This document shows positions 32,315 to 41,997 of a stretch of 64,000 nucleotides of DNA, piece after piece (the stretch's first letter is position 1; each line of letters opens with the position of its first letter). The notes under the pieces are model-generated. The model was not told the DNA's origin. It was given only the letters and a program-made list of their open reading frames with translations, and did no database searches. This DNA is from Brachynemurus nebulosus. Taxonomy: Eukaryota > Arthropoda > Insecta > Neuroptera > Myrmeleontidae. The translations under genes and the position numbers were made by a program. The stretch covers positions 4,055,001 through 4,119,000 of the forward strand of contig JAPWDM010000024.1 in NCBI GenBank assembly GCA_035578155.1, in the 5' to 3' direction.

Positions 32315-32659
32315 ATGGAATTCAATACTTACGAAGCAGCTGTTGCTGCTGCTACTGCTGCTGCTGCTGTCCCTCAGCAAGATCGTGGCGTTACTATGGA
32401 ATTGCTCAGGCAATAGAATGAAACCAGGAAGGTGAAACCATGGATAAAATTGGGTGACATGGTTATTAACAAGTTGTATAAAATTGTCGGAATTAGGCAA
32501 TTACAATCAAAATTTGATCCGACAAAAATGAAAACCGTTCTGGAGTTGGAAAATGGATATGTATCACTACCGATGAGATTCGACAACATGGAGACCCAAA
32601 AATTGGAATGGTTGAAAAACTCACCCAACATGGCTGTTGTGAACACCTGCGTTGTATAA
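32315..32659 (+). pseudogene. Relative of the 120-aa protein, with in-frame TAG
   Basis: From the ATG at 32315 the frame runs 33 codons (an Ala-rich VAAATAAAAVPQQ stretch), meets TAG at 32414-32416, and continues in the same frame to 32659. The downstream part (KPWIKLGDMVINKLYKIVGI, then VLELENGYVSLPMRF) aligns motif by motif with the C-terminal domain of the Element 1 120-aa protein (8735-9097). The final segment seen in that protein (Y-K-G...I-V-E-F) is missing here. A TATAG plus TCAGTT promoter-like pair lies at about 32208-32246. The single stop could be a recent mutation or a readthrough site; I favour decay. Confidence 0.65.
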
Positions 32660-32885
32660 AAAACCTTCTCGATAGAATTCAGGGAAATTAACTTAATGGA
32701 ATATTACAATTCTGCACACTATGATCCTTCTTGTAGGGTTTAAATGAAGTGGAATGATTCTATCAAAGAGATTCAACAAAAATGGATATCCAAATCTCCA
32801 CGAAACTTAATAGAATAATGTAATTATGTATGTTGATCATAATTAAAAATTGTTTGTTATTTTATATTGTTTGTTAATAAATATT

Positions 32886-32981
<96 letters not shown>

Positions 32982-32984
32982 TGA
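32660..32984. other. Decayed interior of Element 2 with (TA)n tract
   Basis: 32890-32976 is a (TA)n microsatellite. It directly abuts the truncated 5' end of the capsid-like frame. No gene is seen between 32660 and 32889. Confidence 0.7.
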
Positions 32985-33491
32985 CTCGCCTTTCGCACTT
33001 GGGATATGCACATACAGCCAGCGATTCCAACAACGAAACACAACATTTGGACTGTGAAAACAATGACTCAGCTGGAAAAACCGCGTTATATTATATTCGC
33101 ATTACAAACAGATCGACGTAATAAAAAAGAGAAAGACGCTAGCATTTTTGATCATTGCGACCTCTTTGATGTGAAGGTGTATTTGAATTCAGAAAAATAT
33201 CCGTACTTAGATCTGAATTTAGATTTTGCGAATGATAAATGCGCGTTAGCATATCATATGTATTCAAAATTTCAAGATGTATACAATGATTTGAAAAAAA
33301 CGACGAATGAACCACTGTTAAATCGAAAAGAATACAAAAATACGGCCCCCATCATGTTTATCGATTGTTCTCATCAAAACGAATTTCTGAAAAGTGGATC
33401 GGTGGATATACGAATTGAATTTAAAACGTCAAAGGAAATACCAGAAAATACATCGGTAATTGTTCTAGAAAATCATGTGGCATCAACGTGA
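32985..33491 (+). pseudogene. Capsid-like (double jelly-roll type) protein, 5'-truncated
   Basis: The open frame begins at 32985 just after a stop next to the (TA)n tract and runs to TGA at 33489-33491. The first ATG is at 33006. Motifs include IPTTKHNIWTVK, PRYIIFALQTDRRNKKEKD, FDVKVYLNSEKYPYLDLNL, AYHMYSKFQDVYND, APIMFIDCSHQNEFLKSG and VDIRIEFKTS. I recognise this as a family annotated in insects as double-jelly-roll-like, related to capsid proteins of Polinton-type viruses (from memory, not checked). Only the C-terminal portion remains, so it cannot make a full capsid protein. The last dozen codons lie within the right inverted arm. Confidence 0.65.
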
Positions 33492-34259
33492 CATCGGAAA
33501 TTGTAACGAGTGCAATCAAAGTTACACCTAGCCTATATAACCAAGGTAAAATGATGCAATCGAAAAATTTTTTCTACATATGACCATGGAAATTTTTCTT
33601 AGAAGTAAGAAAACAACATTAATCGCTCATGCATATATGAATTTATAATTAGTTGGAAAATTTTCTATCAGCACACTCACATAACACATGGTCAACCAAC
33701 TATCATGCGCTCGTATGTAGAATACCTACCACATTTAATGCATACACTGTTAACACGCGCCGTAGAGCAACGGTTAACATCACCGCGTCGTAGGCAAAAA
33801 GATCCGAGATCGAATCTATCAATTGACAGCATTTTATTTAATCTGAACACCATTACTGAGAAATATAGGCAATGTACACGATACATCAAAAATTCAATCG
33901 TCATCGGACCATATATCACCAAAATTTGAAAATGATGATGATATAATCATCAAAATTAGGCGTGGGTGGGTTGTTTCCAAAAACTTGAATAACCACCAAA
34001 ATTAAAATGTCAAAAAATACCAAAATTGTCGAAATTAGGGTCCGTAGGACCGATTGTAAAAATTGCCAAAATAAAGGTCAATGACCCCAAGGTCAACGGG
34101 CCAACTGCCAAAACTTGAAAAATAACCAAAATCGGTCAAGACCAAAATTAGAGGTCAAAAACCCCCAAAATTTGGCCCGTGCCAATTGCCAAAAATTTGA
34201 ATAATTAATTAGCTCATTTGCATACAAAATTCCCATCGCCAGGTGTCCCCATACCTACT
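33456..34259 (-). repeat. Element 2 right inverted arm
   Basis: The reverse complement of 31326-32127. The inner boundary falls inside the capsid-like frame, parallel to Element 1, where the arm boundary falls inside the 58-aa gene. Confidence 0.85.
33760..33818 (+). ncRNA. tRNA-like sequence in right arm of Element 2
   Basis: TAGAGCAACGGTTAAC (33763-33778) resembles the A box/D-loop, and GATCCGAGATCGAATC (33801-33816) differs at two places from the common tRNA T-arm GATCCGGGTTCGAATC. The 45-base start-to-start spacing suits a Pol III type-2 promoter. The stems pair poorly, so it is not a normal tRNA gene. A tRNA-derived promoter or relic is the best reading. Confidence 0.5.
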
Positions 34260-34265
34260 TCCTTG
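34260..34265. repeat. Element 2 target-site duplication, right
   Basis: TCCTTG, identical to 31320-31325. Confidence 0.85.
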
Positions 34266-35100
34266 TTCAGTTAATGTTCGACCAGAATGCATCTCAAATT
34301 GGAATCTACTCTGATCAGAATTATATACATCATTTAAATTATAATCGGGAATAAGTGATTTTACTTTTTCAATAAACTGATTGGCTTCTTTTTGTAAATC
34401 GGTACACTGACTGACTGCTCTAACGTTTTTCTTTTTATAAATTTTGTTATTTTTCGTGAAACAATTCGGTTAGCTTTTTTGAAACTCCAAGCCCAGCGTC
34501 TTGATGCCTTAAATGCTGAATTTAACATACCAAATTCGTTTCCAGCTTGTAAAGCCCACCTTTGTAAATCAATATCAGGTACAATAGCACCTTGATCAAG
34601 AGCACTTCTAAATTTATCCAGTGTCATTTGGGCTATACTTGACAACTTATATAAACGGTTTCCTCCAACATTTAATTGACATTGCCAACGTTTCAATTTG
34701 GTTATAGAAGTAACTTTTCTGTACCTATGTTTTACTGCTTCCAAATTACGGCGTTTTTTTACTGGACCAATCCGGTACTCTACGGCTGCTCTTCTATAAT
34801 CAATATCTATTTTTCACTGGTATCGAGACAATTATCAGGTTCTAAATTTTCGTTATTTTCCCATTCTTCCTCTTCGCCTGTAACAACAACCTCATATTCT
34901 TTAAACGGCTCTTGAAAATCTAAAGATGTCTTTTCGGAAATTTCAAAACCAGTGAAATAAAATATACTGTCAGACAATAGTTCCTGCAATGACGCTTTTA
35001 GCTGAATTTTCGCTTCGTTAACAGGGGTTTCCATTAGGTACATTGCTTGAAAGTAAGCCAAGAGTAACTTTAAAATACTTACTGGATTTATGATGATCAT
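34266..35100 (-). pseudogene. Tc5/pogo-like transposase, N-terminal part
   Basis: Begins at the ATG at 35100. An acidic 98-codon segment ends at 34807. The next segment, in another frame, starts IDIDYRRAAVEYRIGPVKKR and carries a CENP-B/Tc5-type helix-turn-helix (LQRWALQAGNEFG, FKASRRWAWSFKKANRIVSR). After a stop near 34430 the frame changes again and reads VYNSDQSRFQFEMHSGRTL, the region of the first catalytic Asp. The gene is then broken by Element 2 and continues at 31325. The protein would be a nuclear DNA transposase; this copy is inactive. Confidence 0.7.
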
Positions 35101-35634
35101 CTTGATTAATATAATTTATTTATGTAAATTAACAATATTCACTAGCAAACTGATCTTTACGTTTGTTCACTGCACCACTATTCGACACAAACTACAGCTT
35201 GTTTATTTTAACTTGGTGGGTCACAGAATCGGCGCAGAAACCTATTCGTATAAGTAGTGTTGTAATATTGTGGTAGTATTTGTGTACTTGCACTCTGTAG
35301 ATATGCTGATACACAATAACACATATACAGATATGCGTGAGGATCAAAGTTCAGCCGCCAAGTAGAAATGAACAAGCTGTACTTGTTTATTAATCTTCCT
35401 GTATTTATATAAAAAAAAAAAACAGGTTGATATTTTAGAATTTTCATTGCTTTCGACCCTAATATAGTAAGGAAACAAAAATAAAAAAAAAGGAGTTGGG
35501 CCATATTATTATTATTGTTATTATTATTATTACGTTGTTATTTTACTATTTAATACACCTATTCATTGTTTTATTACATTTTAATTATACCAATTTTTTT
35601 TGTATCAATAATTTGTTTACAAAACTACTTCTCA
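35101..35634. other. Non-coding DNA between transposase remnant and inner arm
   Basis: Contains GAATAGTGGTGCAGTGAAC on the minus strand (35190-35172), an inverted counterpart of GAATAGTGGTACAGTGAACA at 30372. This may be the inner end of the Tc5-like element. A run of ATT triplets lies at 35503-35532. Confidence 0.5.
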
Positions 35635-36185
35635 CCAAGCTACTCCAGTGTTTCAAAACTATCTATTTCAAGTCAAGGAATTACCAGTTAACCTTACTTT
35701 CGCTATATTATAAATTTTATAGTGAGGAAAACCCAAAATATTTAAATTTTGTTAAAAATTTCGTTCTCATATAGAGTCCCGCATAGCCCCCCCCAGTTAC
35801 GCCGCGCCACTACAGTGGGTAATACGTATTATTTATTAAATAATAACTTGTAGCCTTTTTACAGAATTTTAAAGAATCTGAGCTATGATTTCCCTAAAAA
35901 ATTTTTTTGAAAACTAATTTTTAGAGGTGTTTTACCCCTTAAAAATTAAGTGACCCCAATGAAAAAAATTATATTGTAATGCAACCTCAGTCTAAATCTT
36001 TTGACCAGTTTTCATCAAAATTGCTTAAGGGCTAGATGATTTTTAGGAAATTTTTGAAGGGGTGTTTTACCCCCTAAATATGGGAATGGGCACGTATAAT
36101 TAAAATATGTTTGTTACTTTGTCTAGTACAATATATCTTAAAATGAACAAAATTGCAGGGGTAAACTTCCGTAATATTCCTTGTA
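35635..36185 (-). repeat. Inner inverted arm, right
   Basis: The reverse-complement partner of 29690-30245. Confidence 0.7.
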
Positions 36186-36258
36186 AGTAAAAGACAGGGG
36201 CGGCATTTTTTACGGTGCCTAGGGCGGCACTTAGGGTTAATATGGCCCTGTCAACGTC

Positions 36259-36606
36259 TGATAAAAAAATGCGGTCTCTGGAATTATATACTAAACGCAT
36301 ACATAATCCCGTAGAAAAAGAAATATTGTGTCAAAATCAAAAATATGATTGGAAAGAATATAAAGTTATTTTTTATTGACAACAGTATGTAGGTTTTACC
36401 CTTTTTGGAATAAACAGACAACCACGTATTGATGAGAAATTTCGAAAAATTATATGAATGGTTATTTAAGTCGGCGTTTGTTTATTATAATAAGAATAAT
36501 AAATATCCTGCTGAACTGTATGGCTCACCGTATACACAACAATTTAACACGTTAATCGCCACGCTGGTCATATGTGTCTGACACCAAGAAGTTCTATATG
36601 AGACAT
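36259..36606. other. Non-coding DNA
   Basis: No gene is seen. Contains TGTCTGACA/TGTCGGACA motifs that continue after the next MITE. Confidence 0.45.
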
Positions 36607-36614
36607 GTCGGACA

Positions 36615-36805
36615 CAGGGCTGGACTAAGCCTAAGTGGCGCCTGGGGCAGGGTCAAAAAATTGCGCCCCGCGCAAAAAACAAGTGACAAGCAGAAAAAGA
36701 CTTCACATACCTAATTTTGCCGCCCTCTTAAATTACATTTTGGCGCCCCCAAGACCTGCCGCCGGGGGCATGTGCCCCTGCTGCCGTCCCCTAAATCCGA
36801 CCCTG
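36615..36805. mobile_element. hAT-like MITE, 191 bp
   Basis: Ends CAGGGCTGGACTAAG / CAGGGTCGGATTTAG (right end in reverse complement), GC-rich interior, and 8-bp flanks GTCGGACA (36607-36614) and GTCAGACA (36806-36813) agreeing at 7 of 8. The termini resemble those of the outer elements at 3051 and 29458. Confidence 0.7.
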
Positions 36806-36975
36806 GTCAGACATATATGTCTGACATAAGGCTACGTCAGTCACTCATATCCGACACAAACGATAAATTTGCTGTATCTTTCAAAAGCTTAATAGCGTAT
36901 GAAGAGCAAAACCTGAAAATTGCTTGGCTTACTATTAATTAAAATTCACATAGTGTTTGAAAAATTATCAAAACT

Positions 36976-37046
36976 GGATCGGCTAGAACTCGAACCCGGA
37001 TCTCTTGGTTGCTAGCCAAGCGCCCTACCAATTAGGCCACCGACCG
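36976..37046 (-). tRNA. tRNA-Ala(AGC)-like gene or pseudogene
   Basis: The minus strand folds as a tRNA: acceptor CGGTCGG/CCGATCC (first pair mismatched), D arm GCCT/GGGC with loop AATTGGTA, a perfect anticodon stem CTTGG/CCAAG with loop CTAGCAA (anticodon AGC at 37013-37011), four-base variable loop, and a T arm CCGGG/TCTAG around TTCGAGT that pairs only partly. The G3-U70 pair, the identity element of tRNA-Ala, is present. A T-run follows downstream (TTTTGATAATTTTT). Weak T and acceptor pairs make a tRNA pseudogene or SINE head at least as likely as a working gene. Confidence 0.45.
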
Positions 37047-37116
37047 TTCGTTCGAATGCCACTCCAATTTTGACAATCAATCAAAAACATCCTCTCTTTA
37101 ATGCGAGACGCAGTTA

Positions 37117-37447
37117 CATTTTTAATTTCAAATGTTATCGAGTGCCTGTGAAACATTATTAATGTATGGCGGACTTTTGTCCGTATTTACACACACACCA
37201 ATATTCATATGTTCACTTGGTGTCCAGCTTCCGAGTTGGTCCTGGTGTCCAACTTCTGGTTCGAGTGAATTTTAATTAACATAATGAATTGGTCATGTAT
37301 ACCAAAGTAAATCGAGTGTTCAAGTATTAGCTAAAGCTGGACATCAAGTGAACATATGAATATTGGTGTGTGTGTAAATACGGACAAAAGTCCGCCATAC
37401 ATTAATAATGTTTCACAGGCACTCGATAACATTTGAAATTAAAAATG
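37117..37447. mobile_element. Hairpin element with 114-bp arms
   Basis: 37117-37230 and 37334-37447 are near-perfect inverted copies (starting CATTTTTAATTTCAAATG) around a 103-base loop. No target duplication is clear. Confidence 0.7.
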
Positions 37448-37667
37448 GCATACTATTGAAAAATAAATAAAATAGACTTACAAGGAAACCTCGCGAAGTC
37501 GAAAATTCTGCTCTGCTCTATTTATATTCTTTAAGACCCTTTCATGATTAACGCACTAGTTTCTTGCGTAATAGACTTAAACTAATGTCTAAAACTTTAT
37601 AATATTAATAGATTTGAGCGTTACTTTATGGTTTTCCATATTTGTAAATAATAAACAAATATTTTAC

Positions 37668-37820
37668 TTTGCAAAATACCACTTTTATTTTTGAAACTGT
37701 GAAAATATTGTTTCGAACCGTTAGTTCATTTTCAAACAGAACGTTAGTTTGAAAATGAACTAACGGTTCGAAACAATATTGTCACAGTTTCAAAAATAAA
37801 AGTGGTATTTTGCAAAGTTT
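37668..37820. repeat. Foldback with 72-bp arms and GAAAC motif
   Basis: Arms 37668-37739 and 37749-37820 are nearly perfect inverted copies around a nine-base loop. Each contains GGTTCGAAACAATATTGTCA or its near copy. The order GAAAC, short self-pairing segment, GTC resembles half of a hammerhead ribozyme core, but a CTGANGA box is not intact. Confidence 0.6.
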
Positions 37821-38162
37821 ATTGTCTAAAACCTTTTTTAATTTCAGATTGAAGTCTATTTTTCTACTCATTTAATAGATAGGTACATAATTTTACTTAA
37901 ATTAAAAAAATCTAATATTTACATCTCCATTCGAACTGTGTTGGTAAGAGTACGGTAGAATATTTAAAAACTAATCAAGTTTATAATTTAAATAAAAAAA
38001 TTAAAGTGTAATCTCGGCAAATATTTGATCAAACGAACAAGGCAAAATTATTAAATTTTTATTAAAAATTATTATTAAAATCGAAAATTATATTATTGCA
38101 AATACTAACAATATACTTTTTTTTTAACTTACGAACATCTTTCAAAAGAAATAAGCCGTAAA
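37821..38162. other. AT-rich non-coding DNA
   Basis: Nothing identifiable. Confidence 0.45.
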
Positions 38163-38505
38163 TATATGTTACTGTGAATGTCCGAAATGCGGTGTATCTT
38201 AAGATACACTGGTGTATGCTAACAACCACCACGCTAGTTGGTGAATGACCGTTATTTATTCTCTTTATGACGATTTCGATCATACACCGGTGAATGTTAA
38301 CATACACCACGACGACTTGGTTTATGTTCGTTGTGAGTGAAATTATGGCTATTAATGATAAATTAAACATTAAACATAAAAACCTGCTATTGTTATAAAA
38401 AAAAATTGTTACAATAAATAAAATTATTATTAGTCATTTCTGAGTCCACTCTGAACACAGTATTCGAAATTCTAGATAGAGAGAACTTAGTTGTTTTTTG
38501 AGATA

Positions 38506-39077
38506 CAGTGTAAACTCCGTATAACGAAATTGAAGGGACCAGGTATTTAATTACGTTATAAAGAGTTTTCGTTATATGGAGAGTAAAAGAAAACAATATA
38601 ATTTTACGAATACAACTTACGAATTTAGTAAGTGGTTTTAATTTTGACTGAATTAAATGACACTTTTTCGTCAATACGCAAACTCCTTCTTTTACTCGCC
38701 ATGTTTACAGTTAAAAAGTTTAAAAGCAACTAAGAACATATTATAACGTAAAGACAGCAATAAGACAGTAGTACGGAAGTACAGTATGCAAAAACATGTG
38801 CTAGGCAATTACAACAAACAAATAAACGAATTTCTAAGAATCCCTTTGTGCGTACGAAATATTTACGACTCTGTATCACTATTTTGTTTGAAAGTCAGTG
38901 AAATAAAATTTTTTTTGGCTTAAAAAATGACGTATTTTTCGCTATTGAGAGTGGCTATTACGTTATAAAGAGTGTTTCAATATACGAATGATAATGTAAA
39001 CCAAACAAACCTTTGTAATTTCTACGTTTTAAGGAGTTTTTCGTTAAATATAAGTTCGTTATATAGAGTTTACACTG
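38506..39077. mobile_element. pogo/Tigger-like MITE, 572 bp
   Basis: Ends CAGTGTAAACTCCGTATAAC / CAGTGTAAACTCTATATAAC (right end in reverse complement), flanked by TA (38504-38505 and 39078-39079). Further GTTATAAAGAG motifs recur inside. CAGTG ends with TA duplication fit pogo/Tigger elements. Confidence 0.75.
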
Positions 39078-39189
39078 TATTTTAATAAAATTTTGGAAAC
39101 ATTATTCAACAAAGATTCATTTATACTCGTTGTACTACTTTTATTTCGTTTATACTTCAACCATTTTGAAAGTACAGCTAATTCTCAAC

Positions 39190-39910
39190 ATACCGGTAAG
39201 ATGATATTCTGGCAATTTTTAAAGGTTTAAAAATTACTTGTACAAACGAGTACAAATTATAGTCTTTCCAATACTGTTTTCAAGTTTTGTGTATTTCTAG
39301 AAACAATGGAATTCATTTTACCTGGAATACCTAGTACTGTGTATCTCCGAACGGATTGAGATACAAACTAAATGAAAAGATTTATAACGGGTACAAATCA
39401 TACTCTTTCAAATGCGATTTTCAAAAATTTAAATATCTATTAAAACAGTAATTTTCGTTCTACCAAGAATTTCGAGTATCGTGTATCTCCCAAATTGTTG
39501 ATGTACAAAAGAAAAAAAAAAAGAACTACTAACGGGCACAAACAAATCTTTACCGAATGCCGTTTAAAAATTTTTGAATATTTCTAAAAACATCCAAATT
39601 CATCCTACCTAGAATTTCGAGTACCGTGCTTTTCCGAACTCTTTGAGATACAAACGAAAATAAAGGAAGTACAAACGGATCTTTATCGAATGCTATTTTC
39701 AAAATTGAAATATTTCAAAAACAATCAAGTTTGTTTTACCTAGAATTTCGGGTACCGTCAATCTCCGAATCTTTTGAGGTACAAACGACAATAATAGAGA
39801 TACAAGCAGGTACAAGCGAATTTCTATCAAAGGATGCTAATAGAATTAAAATATTCAAATTTTGGGCGCTGGTCATTTTTAAATTTTTTTCTGTTTAGGT
39901 ACCCTTCGAG
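39190..39910 (+). repeat. Diverged tandem repeat, about 140-150 bp units
   Basis: Phrases GAGATACAAAC, ACGGGTACAAA, TTTACCTAGAATTTCGAGTA and CGTGTATCTCCGAA recur in the same order about five times with substantial divergence. Confidence 0.6.
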
Positions 39911-40278
39911 GCACAAACAAAATAATTATTATTTATTTTTGAATTTGCAATATTTACTGGTTTTCAGTATTTAGGATGAAATTCGACAGACCAAATTTTG
40001 CAACAATGAATTATTTATAAACAAACATAATCTATTCGTTACACATAACTTCTTTTTAAACAAACAATGACGTGCTTTAACATTCACGTAATTTTTAAGT
40101 AGTTATATCTAAGATTCACAGACTGGGTGTCTTGGTGTATGTTAACATCCACCGGTGTATGTCCGATTTAAAAAGATTTATTAAACAATTTCGGACATAC
40201 ACCATGAAAATTGGTGATTGTCGACATACACCGGTGTATCTTAACATTCACCAATTTCGGACATTCACAGTAACATAT

Positions 40279-40740
40279 AAATATATCAAAATATACAAAA
40301 TAAAAAAGTCTGTGAACACATTCAACACAGCTAAAGTTTGTAAACATATAAATTTATCATAATAGGATTTATTTCTTTTGTCATTTGAGTTTCTGGCATC
40401 CATTTGTACATATGTACAATCTAAACAAATAATATCTTTGTTGTTTTCGATACATGTAGAATTGGAATCCAATATACAATAAAAATGTGTGTAACTTCAT
40501 TTTTTTCGAAAAAAAGTTATGTTGTCAAGTTTGTTTTATATGAAAATGTTACGATGTAATACTTTATCTTTCTATTTTATTTCAATCTGTATGGAATTTT
40601 TGTTTTTACGTAAAGAATGCGTTGTTGAATTGATATTGCGCAGATCATGCAAATACGAAAATTCAATAAATCGAAATTGTTTAGACATTTTAGGTAATGC
40701 ATTTGTTAATAATTTAAGAGTAAATAAAATTTTATAGATA
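40279..40740. other. Non-coding DNA
   Basis: Overlapping open frames on both strands (40248-40472 minus, 40519-40737 plus) have no recognisable family. Confidence 0.4.
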
Positions 40741-40743
40741 GGG

Positions 40744-40881
40744 TAAAAGCCCCTATACCGGAACGCGTCCAACACTCGAACAGTTTTGATATTTTATAGA
40801 TTAATGAAGTTATTGCTGAAGAAAACCGATAAATATTAAAACTGTTCGAGTATTGAACGCGTTTCAGTATAGGGGCTTTTA
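40744..40881. mobile_element. Hairpin MITE, 138 bp
   Basis: TAAAAGCCCCTATACCGGAA at 40744 and its near reverse complement ending at 40881, with inverted similarity continuing for about 45 bases (CGAACAGTTTT / AAAACTGTTCG). Centre AT-rich. Confidence 0.7.
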
Positions 40882-41203
40882 CGTTATATTATGTATTTTT
40901 AAATACTGTAAGTATTGCTCCAGTAGTAAAACAAAAATATCTTTAACCCTTAACCACTGACGTACGAATGTGATACTTCGTTTAAATCATTTTTCAGTGC
41001 AGATAACTTTGCTGATTAGTAAATAATGTTTATATGTAAAAATTTGCACACGTTTTTATTTTTTAGCAAATTTCCATTCCGGAAATCCAGCTATTATGAC
41101 GGGTATCATGATAAGACATCGTTGTGGTACTCTGGAATCATCTGCCATTATATAAAAAGTAAAATACACAACATTGTAAAAAGAAATTAAAAATGTAAGT
41201 TGT
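40882..41203. repeat. Non-coding DNA with an R1-like patch
   Basis: 41064-41140 (TTAGCAAATTTCCATTCCGG, then GCTATTATGACGG) resembles repeat family R1. Otherwise nothing is seen. Confidence 0.4.
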
Positions 41204-41275
41204 CGCCGATGTTGGGAGTTGAACCCGGGCCCTCCGTGCTAGTGATCGAACACCTTGCCGGCTGAGTCATTTGCT
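41204..41275 (-). ncRNA. tRNA-like sequence
   Basis: The minus strand has TGACTCAGCCGGCAAGG (A-box-like) and CCCGGGTTCAACTCCC (B-box-like, a good T arm). The acceptor arms do not pair, so it is a tRNA-derived relic or SINE head rather than a gene. Confidence 0.4.
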
Positions 41276-41997
41276 TGATGTATGCATCTTCAGGATAGGT
41301 TTCAGGGAGGTTTCAGGGATAAGCCTTGTTGTTAAGTTCCCTGCAAACGCCACATACGAAAAAAGAATAAAATTATATAATATTATTGTTGGTTTAAATT
41401 AATTAACTATCACACAGCATCTGTGTCATAGCACACATATGTTTGATGCTATCGCATAGATGCATAGCACCAACAGGTTTGTTGTGAGATCGCATCGCTC
41501 CAGCAATTACGGTAACTAGACAGAGAGCGAGCTATTTTTATATACTTTATTGCTATACGCTTTATATGGAATTTTTGATGGGATATCAACGTGTTGAAAA
41601 TATTACTGGGCTCTGGGGAAGTTTACTCTGTAGACGGGCGGATCACAAAATGTTAATAATTGCGGCATCACTGTCTCTTTGTTTCCTTTTAGAATAGAAT
41701 ACCAATATTAATTTTTGCTTGATTTGTATTCTTACGCCATTAACGAAGACATTTGGAGTTTTTTATTGCACATTTAATAGCTGTGCTACGCTACGATAAA
41801 GAAGTGTTATAAAGGAAAATTAATAATGGATTGTAACAGGATATATTTACGCAAGAGAAAATTGTACTGTTAGGATTATCAGATATTTGCTTTGCAATAA
41901 AAATATTTTAATTTATCATCGTGCCATTAAAAAACAATTAGATGAATTATGTATTACTTTCTGTATATTAATTTTATTTCGAAGGAGTTCAATTTTC
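41276..41997. other. Non-coding DNA
   Basis: No gene or repeat structure is identified. Confidence 0.4.

Larger units (their letters stand above)
31326..34259. mobile_element. Element 2: Polinton-like element with capsid-like remnant
   Basis: Ends AGTAGGTATGGGGACACC...GGTGTCCCCATACCTACT, a perfect 6-bp target duplication TCCTTG, and inverted arms of about 0.8 kb. As in Element 1 the first four bases are AGTA. It is 2,934 bp long and keeps only a broken relative of the 120-aa protein and the 3' part of a double-jelly-roll capsid-like gene. A (TA)n tract has replaced or deleted the sequence between them. No integrase or polymerase is seen, so I infer a decayed or non-autonomous copy of a related virus-derived element. 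The arms carry a tRNA-like sequence. Confidence 0.75.
29458..36250. mobile_element. Large DNA element with 8-bp target duplication
   Basis: Perfect 8-bp flanks TCAACGTC (29450-29457 and 36251-36258). Ends CAGGGCTGAATTAGCC / CAGGGCCATATTAACC (right end in reverse complement). Inner inverted arms of roughly 0.55 kb (29690-30245 against 35635-36185). CAGGG ends and an 8-bp duplication suggest a hAT-type end structure, yet the interior holds a Tc5/pogo-like transposase, so this may be one element captured within another. Element 2 is inserted within that gene. Confidence 0.7.
38163..40278. mobile_element. Element with GTTACTGTGAATGTCCGAAA ends
   Basis: Left end near 38163 and right end near 40278 are inverted over about 175 bp (38163-38340 against 40105-40278). 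The arms are built of GGTGTATGTTAACATACACC-like palindromic units. The interior holds a pogo-ended MITE and a tandem array. No transposase is seen. Confidence 0.55.

Noticed and set aside
33692..33929. Open frames on both strands in the right arm of Element 2
   Set aside because: They overlap the tRNA-like block, and the left-arm counterpart does not keep the frame.
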